Source: Haloarcula salina | GTDB lineage: Archaea; Halobacteriota; Halobacteria; Halobacteriales; Haloarculaceae | DNA length: 64,000 nt | Direction: 5' to 3' | NCBI RefSeq assembly: GCF_010119195.1 | Contig: NZ_WRXL01000001.1 | Span: forward strand, 1-64,000 | Part shown: positions 48,546 through 57,335 of the stretch, piece by piece | Position numbering within the stretch: position 1 is the first letter of the stretch | Layout: the number at the start of each line of letters is the position of its first letter | Notes under the pieces: model-generated | The model's input: only the letters and a program-made list of their open reading frames with translations | The model's database searches: none | Told to the model about the DNA's origin: nothing | Position numbers and translations under genes: made by a program

Positions 48546-50207
48546 TCAGCCCTGCTTGAACTCGACCCCCTTCCCCCCGGCGGGGTGTTCCCACTCGGTG
48601 TCGGCGACGACCGCACAGGTCCCGCACTCCACGCAGGGCTGGGTGTCGAGGCTCACGAGGTGTTCCTCGGTGCCGTTCGTCTGGACCCGCTCGTCGCGGT
48701 AACAGCCGCCGCCGAAGTCCTTCGCGCTGACCGGACACGCCGTGACCGCGGTCCCCGACGCCTCGAAGGACTTGTCGAGGAGTTCGATGTGGGGGTCGCC
48801 CACGTCGTAGGTCAGGTCACCGATGCGGTCGGCCAGGTCCGGCGGCGAGACGGTGTTCTCGTCCTCGACGCGCTCGCCGAGTTCCTCGGCGATGACCGTC
48901 GGCAGCGTCACGTATGGCAGTTTGGTGTCCGGTATCATCGACACCAGCGTCGGCGAGGAGTAGGCCCGTTCGAGCAGGCCCGACGCGGCGCGGACGCCGA
49001 AGCGACCGACCGCCGACTCAGCGACGCTGTTCGAGAGGTCGTCGACCGGACCGAGTTCGCCGAGTCGCCCGAACACCTCGTAGCGAGTCGGCCGGAGCTT
49101 GTCCATCACGCCCTCGTCGTGGAGCTTCTTCTCGTACAGTTCGCCGGCGCGATGTGGCTCGCTGCGCGAGCGGGCGTCGGCGAAGGCCTCGGCGGCGAGC
49201 GCCCCCGCGGTGACGGCGTGGTTCATCCCCTTGATGATGGGCCCCTGGGCCTGCATCTGCCCGGCGGCGTCGCCGACCAGGACGAGGCGGTCCTCGTGTG
49301 GCGAGGGGTGGGCCGCCTTCTTCGAGTCCGGGACCAGCTTGGCGCTGTACTCGCGCTCGTCGTACTCGTCGCCGAGCCACTGGGCCATGAGCGGGTGCGT
49401 GAGCAGGCTGTCGAGCAGTTCGTGGGGCTCGGCCTCCTCCTCGGCGAGCGAGTCGAGGTGGAAGACGGTCCCGATCGAGAGCGACGACTCGTTGGTGTAG
49501 AGGAAGCCGCCGCCGCGGACGCCGTCGAAGAGGTCGCCCGAGAACAGGTGGGCCGCGCCGTCGTCCGCGTCCACGTCGAAGCGCTCGTTGATCGCCGCCG
49601 GGTCCACGTCGACGACGGCCTTGACGCCCTGGAACCACTCCTCGGGCTCCTCCCAGTCCATCAGCCCCGCGTCACGGGCCAGTTCGGAGTTGACGCCGTC
49701 GGCGGCCACGATCAGGTCGGCCTTGATCGGGTCGAGTTCCTCCGTCGTCACGCCGACGATCTCGCCGCGCTCGCGCAGCAGGCCGGTGACGTGGACCTCG
49801 GTCAGCAGGCCGCCGCCGGTCTCCCGGGTGCGCTCGTGGACCTGCTGGGCGAGCCAGGAGTCCATCTTCCGGCGCAACACCGAGTCGGCCCACGCCGTGT
49901 CGTGGTGGTGCAGGTCGCCGATGTCGAAGGTCTTCACCTTCTCGCCGGCGACGTTGTGGATGTAGTTCTCGGTGACCGGCCGCTCGGTCGCCTCCTCGCG
50001 GAAGTCGGGGAAGAGCCCGTCGATGGTGTAGGGGGCCGACTCCTCGGCGTAGATGAGGCCGCCGGAGACGTTCTTCGACCCGGCGTCGACGCCGCGTTCG
50101 AGCACGAGCGTCTCGACGCCGTTCCGCGCGAGGTTCGCCGCCGCCGCGGCCCCGCCGGGGCCACAACCGACGACGACCGCCTCGTACTCCTCGTAGGAGT
50201 CAGTCAT
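48546..50207 (-). CDS. fixC: ETF-quinone oxidoreductase, FixC-FixX fusion
   Basis: A 553-residue flavoprotein. The N-terminal FAD-binding motif AVVVGCGPGGAAAAANLARN starts at residue 9, and GGLIYAEESAP and VLVGDAAGQMQAQGPIIKGM are typical of FixC/ETF-QO. The last 85 residues are a FixX-like ferredoxin domain: VTACPVSAKDFGGGC, then PCVECGTCAVVADTEWEHPA and GGKGVEF. FixX is a separate gene in many organisms. The protein would pass electrons from EtfAB to quinone. Its ATG overlaps the etfA stop by eight bases. Confidence 0.9.
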   Translation of the reverse strand: MTDSYEEYEAVVVGCGPGGAAAAANLARNGVETLVLERGVDAGSKNVSGGLIYAEESAPYTIDGLFPDFREEATERPVTENYIHNVAGEKVKTFDIGDLHHHDTAWADSVLRRKMDSWLAQQVHERTRETGGGLLTEVHVTGLLRERGEIVGVTTEELDPIKADLIVAADGVNSELARDAGLMDWEEPEEWFQGVKAVVDVDPAAINERFDVDADDGAAHLFSGDLFDGVRGGGFLYTNESSLSIGTVFHLDSLAEEEAEPHELLDSLLTHPLMAQWLGDEYDEREYSAKLVPDSKKAAHPSPHEDRLVLVGDAAGQMQAQGPIIKGMNHAVTAGALAAEAFADARSRSEPHRAGELYEKKLHDEGVMDKLRPTRYEVFGRLGELGPVDDLSNSVAESAVGRFGVRAASGLLERAYSSPTLVSMIPDTKLPYVTLPTVIAEELGERVEDENTVSPPDLADRIGDLTYDVGDPHIELLDKSFEASGTAVTACPVSAKDFGGGCYRDERVQTNGTEEHLVSLDTQPCVECGTCAVVADTEWEHPAGGKGVEFKQG

Positions 50208-51855
50208 CGCTGACCTCCCCCACGACCGCACCGAGGTCGCCCGCTTCGACCGCCTCCGTCAGGCGCGGCAGCACCTCGAACAAGTCGCCCTCGATGAGGT
50301 AGTCCGAGAAGTCGCGGATGTCGGCGTCCAGGTCGGTGTTGATAGCGATGATCGTATCCGACTCGTCGCAGCCGACCTTGTGCTGGATCGCGCCGGAGAT
50401 ACCCGCCGCGATGTACACGTCCGGTTCGACCTCCTGGCCGGACTCGCCGATCTGGCGCTCCTCGGTGACGTACTGCTCGACGTGGCCGTCGAAGGAGTAC
50501 GAGGACGTGATGACGCCCCGCGAGAGCCCCAGGTCGGCCTCGTCGAAGGCGTCCACGAGATCGAGCGCCAGTTCGATTCCCGTCGTCGGATCGTCGCCGA
50601 TGCCGCGGCCGACGGCGACGACCACGTCGTTCCCGGTGAGGTCGACGCCGCCCGAGAGCCGGTCGAACTCCTCGACCTCGACCTGGAACCACCCGTCGTC
50701 TAGTTCCATCTCGTAGTCGACCACCTCGGCCTCGCGTTCGAAGTCGGGGTCGGGGAGCTCGAAGCTCCCCGGGATGACCGACGCCCCTTGCGGGTGGAAG
50801 TCGCGGTTGGGCTTGTCGATACAGAGGATGGTCGAGTACTCGAAGCCCGAGAAGTCCGGGCGCTTCATGTGCAGGACGCGCTCGAACTCCTTCTTGTCGC
50901 CGGCCGTTCCGACCTTCGCGGGGTTCGAGATCATCGCGTTCTCGATGTACAGCCCCGAGCAGTCCGAGGCCAGCCCCGAGTCGAGTTCGCCCTGGACGAG
51001 CGCCGAGAGGTCCCTGCCGTTGTTCGTGGCCGGGAAGACGGTGTAACGCGGTTCGTGGTAGTCCTTCCAGTCGACCTCCTCGCGGCCCTCGGCGGCCAGG
51101 TCGCCGCCCGCTCGCGCCATGTCACAGAAGATCTCGGAGTAGGGCTGGTGGCGGAACCGTTCCAGGCGGTCGTCCTCGTGGTAGATGACGAGGTCGGCCC
51201 CGTAGGCGATCACGTCGTCGACGTGGTCGCTGGCATCGGCGCCGATCAGCACCGCGACGACGCGTTCGTCCTCGCCGTAGTCCTCGTTGTAGGTGTCCAT
51301 CAGCCCGCGGGCCTTCCCGAGCATCTCCTTCGAGACGTCGACGAGGGCTCCGGCCTGCGTCTCGCAGTAGACCCACATGTCGCGGTACTCCGCGCCGACG
51401 GTCCCCTCGACCCACTGCTTGTCGTTTGTCGGGTGGTCGAGTTCGGGGTACTTCTCCTCCGGCGGGACGTACTCGACCTCGCCCGCCTCCTCGTCGCTCC
51501 CCTCGACGGACTCGATGCGGCTCTCGATCTGTGACTTCGCCGTCTTTCGGTCCTCGCCCGCCTGCTCGCGCTCCAGGAGGTCCCGGAGCACGTCCGCGTC
51601 GTCGATGTCCCGGACCATGTTCGCCACGTCGGCGACGGTCAGCGACGCGAGGTCGACGGTCTCCGGGTCCACCTCACCGTCGCCCTCGTCCTCGACCTTC
51701 TCGATGCGGTCCTCGATGAGCGTCTTGACGGGAACGCGGTCCTCGCCGCCCTCCTCCAGGTCCAGCATCTCCCGCAGTTCGTCGGCGTCGTCGATATCTT
51801 TGATCTTCGGTCCGAGTTCCGCGATCTCGTACTCCGTGGGGTCGTACTCGACCAT
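50200..51855 (-). CDS. etfA: Electron transfer flavoprotein alpha subunit with repeated N-terminal domain
   Basis: A 551-residue protein, about 230 residues longer than a usual EtfA. The C-terminal half is the FAD domain, with AVGRGIGDDPTTGIELALD, SGQEVEPDVYIAAGISGAIQ and AINTDLDADIRDFSDYLIEGDLFEVLP (split here). The N-terminus holds two copies of a helical unit of about 50 residues (about 4-54 and 67-117) built around KDIDDADELREMLDLEEGGED and RDIDDADVLRDLLEREQAGED. It pairs with EtfB (two-base gap) to form the heterodimer that accepts electrons from dehydrogenases. The role of the repeats is unknown. Confidence 0.9.
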   Translation of the reverse strand: MVEYDPTEYEIAELGPKIKDIDDADELREMLDLEEGGEDRVPVKTLIEDRIEKVEDEGDGEVDPETVDLASLTVADVANMVRDIDDADVLRDLLEREQAGEDRKTAKSQIESRIESVEGSDEEAGEVEYVPPEEKYPELDHPTNDKQWVEGTVGAEYRDMWVYCETQAGALVDVSKEMLGKARGLMDTYNEDYGEDERVVAVLIGADASDHVDDVIAYGADLVIYHEDDRLERFRHQPYSEIFCDMARAGGDLAAEGREEVDWKDYHEPRYTVFPATNNGRDLSALVQGELDSGLASDCSGLYIENAMISNPAKVGTAGDKKEFERVLHMKRPDFSGFEYSTILCIDKPNRDFHPQGASVIPGSFELPDPDFEREAEVVDYEMELDDGWFQVEVEEFDRLSGGVDLTGNDVVVAVGRGIGDDPTTGIELALDLVDAFDEADLGLSRGVITSSYSFDGHVEQYVTEERQIGESGQEVEPDVYIAAGISGAIQHKVGCDESDTIIAINTDLDADIRDFSDYLIEGDLFEVLPRLTEAVEAGDLGAVVGEVSDD

Positions 51856-51857
51856 CG

Positions 51858-52712
51858 TCAGTCACCCGCCGCGTACGGCGCGAGTTCGTCCAGCACCTGT
51901 TCCATCCCCTCGTCCGCGCCGGCGTCGATCACCGTCGCCTCCCGCTCGGAGGGAGCTTTGGGAATCGGGTCGACGCCCGCGACGATCGTGGGCGAACCGT
52001 CAAGTCCGATGTAGTCCGGGTCGAGGTTGAGGTCGGTGTGGTCCCAGACCGTGAGGTGGTCCTCGTAGTCCGCGGCGCGCGCCTGCGTCTCGTCGCGGAG
52101 GTCCTTGTGTTTCAGCCGGTGGCTGGCCCGCCGGTAGGTCGGCTCGAACTCGGGGTCGGCGACGATGAAACACGGCATCGGCGCTTCGACCGTCTCGATC
52201 TCGGAGATGTCGCCGTCGACCAGGCGCTTCGCCCGGACGGTCCGCTCGTCCTCGTCGATGTCGAGCGAGAGGACGTGCGTGATGATCGGCCAGTCGAGAC
52301 ACCAGCAGGTCTGTGGGCCGGTGTGGCCGGTCTCGCCGTCGGCGGTCTTGAAGCCCGCGAACACCAGATCCGGCTCCTCGTCCAGCTTCTGGAGCCCGCT
52401 CGCGACCGTCATCGCGGTCGCCCACGTGTCGGCCGCGCCCATTTCCCGATCGGAGAGGAGATAGAGGTCGTCGGCGTACACGTCCCGCATCCCCTCCTGT
52501 AAGACCTCCTCGTAGCCCGGTGGCCCCATGCTCATCAGCGACACCTGCCCGCCGTTGCGGACTTTCGTCTGGAACGCGGCGCGGAGCGCGTGTTTGTCGT
52601 TCGGGTTCATCACCGTCGGTGTCTTCCCGCGTTCGAGGTGGCCCTCCTCGTCGAACGATACCTGTCCCTCCCGGAAGTCCGGAACGCCCTTCGTCAACAC
52701 TACTGTGCGCAT
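51858..52712 (-). CDS. etfB: Electron transfer flavoprotein beta subunit
   Basis: A 284-residue EtfB/FixA. Seen are RTVVLTKGVPDFREGQVSFD, NPNDKHALRAAFQTKVRNGG, the AMP-site segment DLVFAGFKTADGETGHTGPQ and the DWPIITHVLSLDI region. It binds AMP and, in bifurcating FixAB, FAD. The ATG at 52712 is favoured, though a GTG nine bases upstream is also in frame. A strong AT-rich promoter lies at 52753-52765. It heads the etfB-etfA-fixCX operon. Confidence 0.92.
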   Translation of the reverse strand: MRTVVLTKGVPDFREGQVSFDEEGHLERGKTPTVMNPNDKHALRAAFQTKVRNGGQVSLMSMGPPGYEEVLQEGMRDVYADDLYLLSDREMGAADTWATAMTVASGLQKLDEEPDLVFAGFKTADGETGHTGPQTCWCLDWPIITHVLSLDIDEDERTVRAKRLVDGDISEIETVEAPMPCFIVADPEFEPTYRRASHRLKHKDLRDETQARAADYEDHLTVWDHTDLNLDPDYIGLDGSPTIVAGVDPIPKAPSEREATVIDAGADEGMEQVLDELAPYAAGD

Positions 52713-52752
52713 TTTTGTCACGACCCTCGTGACCGTATCTCACACAGGAGTC

Positions 52753-52765
52753 GGTAATAAATTTA
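52753..52765 (-). promoter_or_regulatory. Promoter of the etfB-etfA-fixCX operon
   Basis: The minus strand reads TAAATTTATTACC, the most AT-rich TATA element in this region, about 41-53 bases upstream of the etfB ATG. It predicts a short leader of some 15-25 bases. Confidence 0.6.
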
Positions 52766-52840
52766 TGTTTACAATTCCGGTTGACAGTACTAGCCGCTAC
52801 TGGAACGTCGGTGTGAGAAGAACTCGAGCGGTCGGCGCGG

Positions 52841-53176
<336 letters not shown>

Positions 53177-53219
53177 CTAACCACACTGCTGCGAGCTACT
53201 TAACTGTTCGACCTCCGCG

Positions 53220-54155
53220 TCAGTACCCCGGGCCGTCGCGGGGGTCGTCCGGCCCGTGCGCCCCCGTCGGGTGATCGACACCGATATCGGACGGACCGCC
53301 GGATTCGCCCGGCTCCCCGCCGGGCCCGCTCGCCGCACCCGCCGCGGCGAGGCCGACGCGACGCAGGAACGCGACGGTCCGCTCGAACACGTCGTCGTAG
53401 TGCGTGCCGTGAAACGGGAAGCCGTGGGCTGCCGACATCGTCTCGTGGGTCACGTCGGCCACGGGCGACAGCGCGTCGGCGAACAGTTCGGACTGGGACG
53501 GCGGGACCGTCTCGTCCGCGTCGCCGTGGAGCAACAGCGTCGGCGGGACGTCCGGGCCGACCTGTGCGACCGGGGACGCGAGGTCGTAGGCGGCCGGTTC
53601 CTCGTCCGGACCGCCGCCGAGATATTGCCGGTGGAACCGTTCGCCCTCGCCCGTCGCCGCGTCGAGCGAGCGGAAGTCGTACACGCCGGCGTAGCCGACG
53701 ACGGCCGAGAGCGCCGACGAGCGACCCGGGTACGCCTCCGGTTCGAAGCCCGGTTCGTCCGCCGTCAGTGCGGCCAGCGCGGCGAGGTTCGCGCCGGCCG
53801 AGTGGCCGACTGCGACTATCCGGTCGGTGTCCGCGCCGTACTCGTCGCCCTCCGCACGGACCCACTCGATGGCGGCCTTCACGTCCACCAGCGCCGCGGG
53901 GAAGGTCGATTCCGGCGCGAGGCGGTACTGCGGCTCGACGACGAGAAAGCCCTCGGCGGCGAGGTCGATGGCGTGGCGGGCGAACTCGCCCTTGTCGCCC
54001 CAGCAGAACGCGCCGCCGCGAACGAGGACGGCGACGGGCTTCGGACCGGTCGCCGCCGGGTCGTCGTACAGGTCGAGCGCCAGCGTCTCGCCGTCCGCCT
54101 CGCGAAAGGGGAGGTCGCGCTGTACGGTCACCGTCGACGGAGCGCTGTCTGTCAC
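53220..54155 (-). CDS. Alpha/beta hydrolase, esterase/BD-FAE type
   Basis: A 311-residue alpha/beta hydrolase. The oxyanion segment VLVRGGAFCWGDKGEF, nucleophile elbow VGHSAGANLAALAAL, the acid in HGDADETVPPSQ and the histidine in SAAHGFPFHGTHYDD are present. The GTG at 54155 is chosen as start: an ATG at 54182 is in frame but is itself part of a TATA-like GTCTTATGG about 25 bases upstream, which fits a leaderless GTG start. The last 30 residues are a glycine-rich disordered tail. Substrate unknown. Confidence 0.8.
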   Translation of the reverse strand: MTDSAPSTVTVQRDLPFREADGETLALDLYDDPAATGPKPVAVLVRGGAFCWGDKGEFARHAIDLAAEGFLVVEPQYRLAPESTFPAALVDVKAAIEWVRAEGDEYGADTDRIVAVGHSAGANLAALAALTADEPGFEPEAYPGRSSALSAVVGYAGVYDFRSLDAATGEGERFHRQYLGGGPDEEPAAYDLASPVAQVGPDVPPTLLLHGDADETVPPSQSELFADALSPVADVTHETMSAAHGFPFHGTHYDDVFERTVAFLRRVGLAAAGAASGPGGEPGESGGPSDIGVDHPTGAHGPDDPRDGPGY

Positions 54156-54219
54156 AGTGGTCGGTCGGAGCGTCCGAACCATAAGACCGTCGGGCCGAAC
54201 CGCCCGAACGCGCGGCCGC

Positions 54220-55959
54220 TCAGGGGTGGCTGAAGTACGCGACGGACTCCGTCTCGGCGTCCGCGGCCACGTCGTCCAGGCGGGCGAAGCCGATGCGCTC
54301 GAACTGGACGACCGCGTCGGCATCGTAGTCCAGCAGGCCGGGCTCTGCGACGCCCGTCACGTCGCCGTCCATCGTCCGCAGGCGGAGCGCGGGGCCGTCG
54401 GCCGGGGCCCAGTGGATCACGTCGACGCCCTCCTCGCGCACGGCGTCGATGTCGTCGCCGGCGTACTCGAAGGCGTCCCGCGTGTGGCGCACGCAGCCGT
54501 AGCCCTTGAGCCAGACGCGCTCGCCGTGGGGCGGCAGGTCGTCGCCCTCCACGGCCACGCCGCCGGCGACCGGAATCTCGCGGCGGCCGCGCTCCTCGTG
54601 ATCGGGGTGCAGCGGCGGTTCGCCGGCGTCGGGACCGCCGACGATCTGTCGCTCGACGAGGCCGCCGTGGGCGTCGTCGTCGCGGACGAAGAAGGCGCGA
54701 TCCGAAGCGTCGTCGACCAGTTCGCGGTTGTTCGCGTAGATCGAGGACATCGCGAGGTCGACGTTCGAGGTCGACGTGCCCAGTTGAATCATCGCGTCGA
54801 CGACGGCCTCGCCGCGGATGCCGCGCCGTTCGAGGCTCGCGACGGTCGGCGCGCGCGGGTCGTCCCAGCCCGCGAGGTCGCCGTTTTCGATGAGTTCCGC
54901 GATGCTCGACGTGGACAGCGGCACGTCGTACGCGTCGACCTGGACGTGGCCCCAGTGGATGACCTCGGGGTACTCCCAGTCGAAGTAGTCGTAGACGAAC
55001 TGCTGGCGCTTCGCGGAGTCCTGCAGGTCGATGCCGCGGATGATGTGGGTCACGCCGAGCAGGTGGTCGTCAAGCCCGCTCTGGAAGTCGAGCATGGGCC
55101 AGCAGCGGTACTCGGCCGCCGCCTCGCGCGGGTGTGGCGTGTCGACGATGCGGAACGCCACGAAGTCCCGGAGCGCCGGGTTCTTGTGCGTGATGTCGGT
55201 CCGGACCCGCAGGACCATCTCGCCGCTCTCGTACTCGCCGTCGACCATGGCCTCGAACTCCTCGCGGGTGGTCTCGGCGTCCTTCTCGCGGTGGGGACAG
55301 GCCTCCCCGCCGTTCTTCAGGTCGGAGAACTCGCCCTGCGGACACGAGCAGGTGTAGGCCCCGCCCTTCTCGATGAGGTCGCGGGCGTACTCGTAGTACG
55401 TCTCGACGCGGTCGCTGGCTTTCACCACGTCGTCGGGCTCGAAGCCGAGGTAATCGATGGCGTCGAGGATGGCGTCGTAGGCGTCGAGGTCGGGGCGCTT
55501 CGTCTCGGGGTCGGTGTCGTCGAACCGACAGAGGAACTCCCCGTCGTAGCGCTCCTTGTACGTGCCGACGACGGCCGCCATCCGCGCGTGTCCGATGTGC
55601 CACGGACCGTTGGGGTTGGGCGCGACGCGCATCCGGACGGTGTCGTAGTCGTCGGCGTCGGGCAGGTCCGGCAGCGGGTGGTCCTCGCCCTCGTCCTCGG
55701 CCTCCAGTTCCTCGAGCTTCTCGGGGGCGAGTTCGGCCAGTCGCTCCCGCCGTTCCGAACCACTCATGCCGTTGACCCGCTCGACGACCGGTGCGATGAC
55801 GCCCGGGATCTCGTCGCCGTGCTCGCGGAACTCGGGGTTCGCGCCCATGAGCGGCCCCATGATCGCGCCGACCTGTGCCTCGCTGTCGTGTTTGACTGCG
55901 TTGAGGAGGGCGTTCGTCTCCGCCGCCTCCCTGACGCGGTCTCGCAGCTCGTCGTCCAT
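54220..55959 (-). CDS. gltX: Glutamate-tRNA ligase, archaeal type
   Basis: A 579-residue class Ic aminoacyl-tRNA synthetase. The HIGH-type motif is APNPNGPWHIGHARMA (about residue 115), and the KMSKS-type loop is DVPLSTSSIAELIENGD. CSCPQGEF and the C-terminal beta-barrel anticodon domain (WLKGYGCVRHTR) are archaeal/eukaryal features. The long N-terminal helical extension (residues 1-100) is usual. Without a GlnRS, archaeal enzymes also charge tRNA-Gln. TATA-like CGTTTTGACC lies about 25-33 bases upstream. Confidence 0.95.
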   Translation of the reverse strand: MDDELRDRVREAAETNALLNAVKHDSEAQVGAIMGPLMGANPEFREHGDEIPGVIAPVVERVNGMSGSERRERLAELAPEKLEELEAEDEGEDHPLPDLPDADDYDTVRMRVAPNPNGPWHIGHARMAAVVGTYKERYDGEFLCRFDDTDPETKRPDLDAYDAILDAIDYLGFEPDDVVKASDRVETYYEYARDLIEKGGAYTCSCPQGEFSDLKNGGEACPHREKDAETTREEFEAMVDGEYESGEMVLRVRTDITHKNPALRDFVAFRIVDTPHPREAAAEYRCWPMLDFQSGLDDHLLGVTHIIRGIDLQDSAKRQQFVYDYFDWEYPEVIHWGHVQVDAYDVPLSTSSIAELIENGDLAGWDDPRAPTVASLERRGIRGEAVVDAMIQLGTSTSNVDLAMSSIYANNRELVDDASDRAFFVRDDDAHGGLVERQIVGGPDAGEPPLHPDHEERGRREIPVAGGVAVEGDDLPPHGERVWLKGYGCVRHTRDAFEYAGDDIDAVREEGVDVIHWAPADGPALRLRTMDGDVTGVAEPGLLDYDADAVVQFERIGFARLDDVAADAETESVAYFSHP

Positions 55960-56189
55960 TACCGGGACCTGCGGCTGGGAGGGTCAAAACGCCGTCGGGT
56001 TCGGCGAGCTATTGGGGTTGGGTGTCAGAACGCGGTTCACGTACTCCGCGGGCTGCGATGACTCGGCTCGTTCAGTTCGACCGAATCACGGGCCACTCAG
56101 ATGTTAAACTAGCCGCATCTTGTCACCATCGACGTGCGGGCTACAGAGAGTATAGTCACAGAATGATACTCGGCCAACTTGCTGCCCCG

Positions 56190-56366
56190 CTATCCAGTTT
56201 GCCACTCGATGAACTTCTCGAACCCATAGGTGAACCCGAGAAAGACGACAACGAACACGAGCCAACGGATTCCGTCGAAGGTACCAGTGAACGCGAGAAC
56301 GTTGAATATGTACGATAGCGACGCACCAACGAACGCAGCGACGTAGAGGGTACGTCGACTGTCCAT
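56190..56366 (-). CDS. Small two-helix membrane protein, 58 residues
   Basis: A short frame read directly from the sequence: MDSRRTLYVAAFVGASLSYI, continuing FNVLAFTGTFDGIRWLVFVV and ending KFIEWQTG. Two hydrophobic helices (about 7-27 and 34-50) separated by a short polar loop are clear. A TATA-like AATTAATTC on the minus strand (56388-56397) lies 22-31 bases upstream. The opposite strand holds a longer open frame with no protein character, so this one is the real gene. Function unknown. Confidence 0.65.
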   Translation of the reverse strand: MDSRRTLYVAAFVGASLSYIFNVLAFTGTFDGIRWLVFVVVFLGFTYGFEKFIEWQTG

Positions 56367-56387
56367 GGGGGCACTTCTACCGAACCC

Positions 56388-56398
56388 GAATTAATTCT
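56388..56398 (-). promoter_or_regulatory. TATA box of the 58-residue membrane protein
   Basis: The minus strand reads AGAATTAATTC about 22-32 bases upstream of the ATG at 56366. Confidence 0.5.
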
Positions 56399-56459
56399 TT
56401 TCCAGTGCCGTATACGAACGGCTCCTCCGGTGGAGTCCGTCGCACGAGTTCTTTCCCGG

Positions 56460-56852
56460 TTACCGCCGAGTCAGCTCGCCTGTTTCTCGGATGTCGAAGG
56501 TGAGACGCTCTGTCCCGTCTCCTGATGGAATGAAGTGAACGTGGTCCTCGTCGGTCAGCCTGGAGTGGTCCTCGTAAGCGTGATAGCGAACCAGATACCG
56601 TCCGGTCGCAACGACTGCCTCACGCGTCACCTCTCCATCGGGTTCGACATCGAGGGACGAACGATACGCTCTCGCCGCTGTGGCTGAAGCACCGTCGTCG
56701 AAGAAGCCAATCTCGACAGTGTATGCGGCGTCTGTTTGATTGAAAACGGTCACGTCGACGCTTCCGTTGCGGGACTGGAGCCACGAACAGCCGCCGAAGA
56801 GGCCGGTCGTTGCGACGCCGAGCGTACCGATGACGGCTCGTCTGGAGGGCAT
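56460..56852 (-). CDS. Tat-type lipoprotein, uncharacterised
   Basis: A 130-residue protein with a twin-arginine start (SRRAVIGTLGVATTGLFGGC) ending in the lipobox GGC, so Cys22 would be lipid-modified and the protein anchored outside the membrane, as is common in haloarchaea. The mature part is a beta-rich domain (VDVTVFNQTDAAYTVEIGFF) with a histidine cluster YHAYEDHSRLTDEDHVHF. A TATA-like GCTTATCG lies about 25-32 bases upstream. No family is recognised. Confidence 0.75.
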   Translation of the reverse strand: MPSRRAVIGTLGVATTGLFGGCSWLQSRNGSVDVTVFNQTDAAYTVEIGFFDDGASATAARAYRSSLDVEPDGEVTREAVVATGRYLVRYHAYEDHSRLTDEDHVHFIPSGDGTERLTFDIRETGELTRR

Positions 56853-56964
56853 AGTCCCAATGAGAAAGAACGCACGATAAGCTTTCTTCGTTTACTCCTC
56901 GCTGAGCCGCGCACGCTGTCTATACAGCCGAACGCTTTATTGAGTCAAGCTTCTGTCAGTTCGT

Positions 56965-57255
56965 ATGGAAGCAATTCAACAGGTGTTGTTTCGCGAGCCA
57001 GGTGGACGGCGGAAGGGTCTCCTCTTCTTGCTCTTCTCGTTCATTTGCATCCTCGGGTGGGTGTATTTCGGTATCGCACTCGACGGGCCGCACGTCATGC
57101 TCTTTTTGGGTATCGCGTTTGCGTTCTCTGGGTTCGCCGAATCCCTCCCACCGACTCGACAACACGCAGCGGGAGTCCTGCGACTACTCGGCCTCGGTTT
57201 TCTCGTCGCCTTGATCGTTCTCCTCACCCTGGTTCCAGAACCGATATTGGGCTGA
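56965..57255 (+). CDS. Small membrane protein, 96 residues
   Basis: A protein with about three hydrophobic segments: GLLFLLFSFICILGWVYFGI, then VMLFLGIAFAFSGFAESL and LGLGFLVALIVLLTLVP. The N-terminus MEAIQQVLFREPGGRRKG is basic and cytosolic. CGCTTTATTGAG (56932-56943) is a good TATA element about 22-33 bases upstream. Codon use is less GC-rich than its neighbours, as in the two preceding small genes. Function unknown. Confidence 0.7.
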   Translation: MEAIQQVLFREPGGRRKGLLFLLFSFICILGWVYFGIALDGPHVMLFLGIAFAFSGFAESLPPTRQHAAGVLRLLGLGFLVALIVLLTLVPEPILG

Positions 57256-57335
57256 GTAATAGCAACCGGACTGGACAAATACGGACACGGGCTGTGCATT
57301 CCCCGCAGGCCAATTCACCCGCGCTCGAGGAGCGG

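Noticed and set aside
56022-56318. A 98-codon plus-strand open frame
   Set aside because: It is polar and featureless, has no promoter, and lies opposite a 58-residue frame with clear membrane helices and a TATA box.
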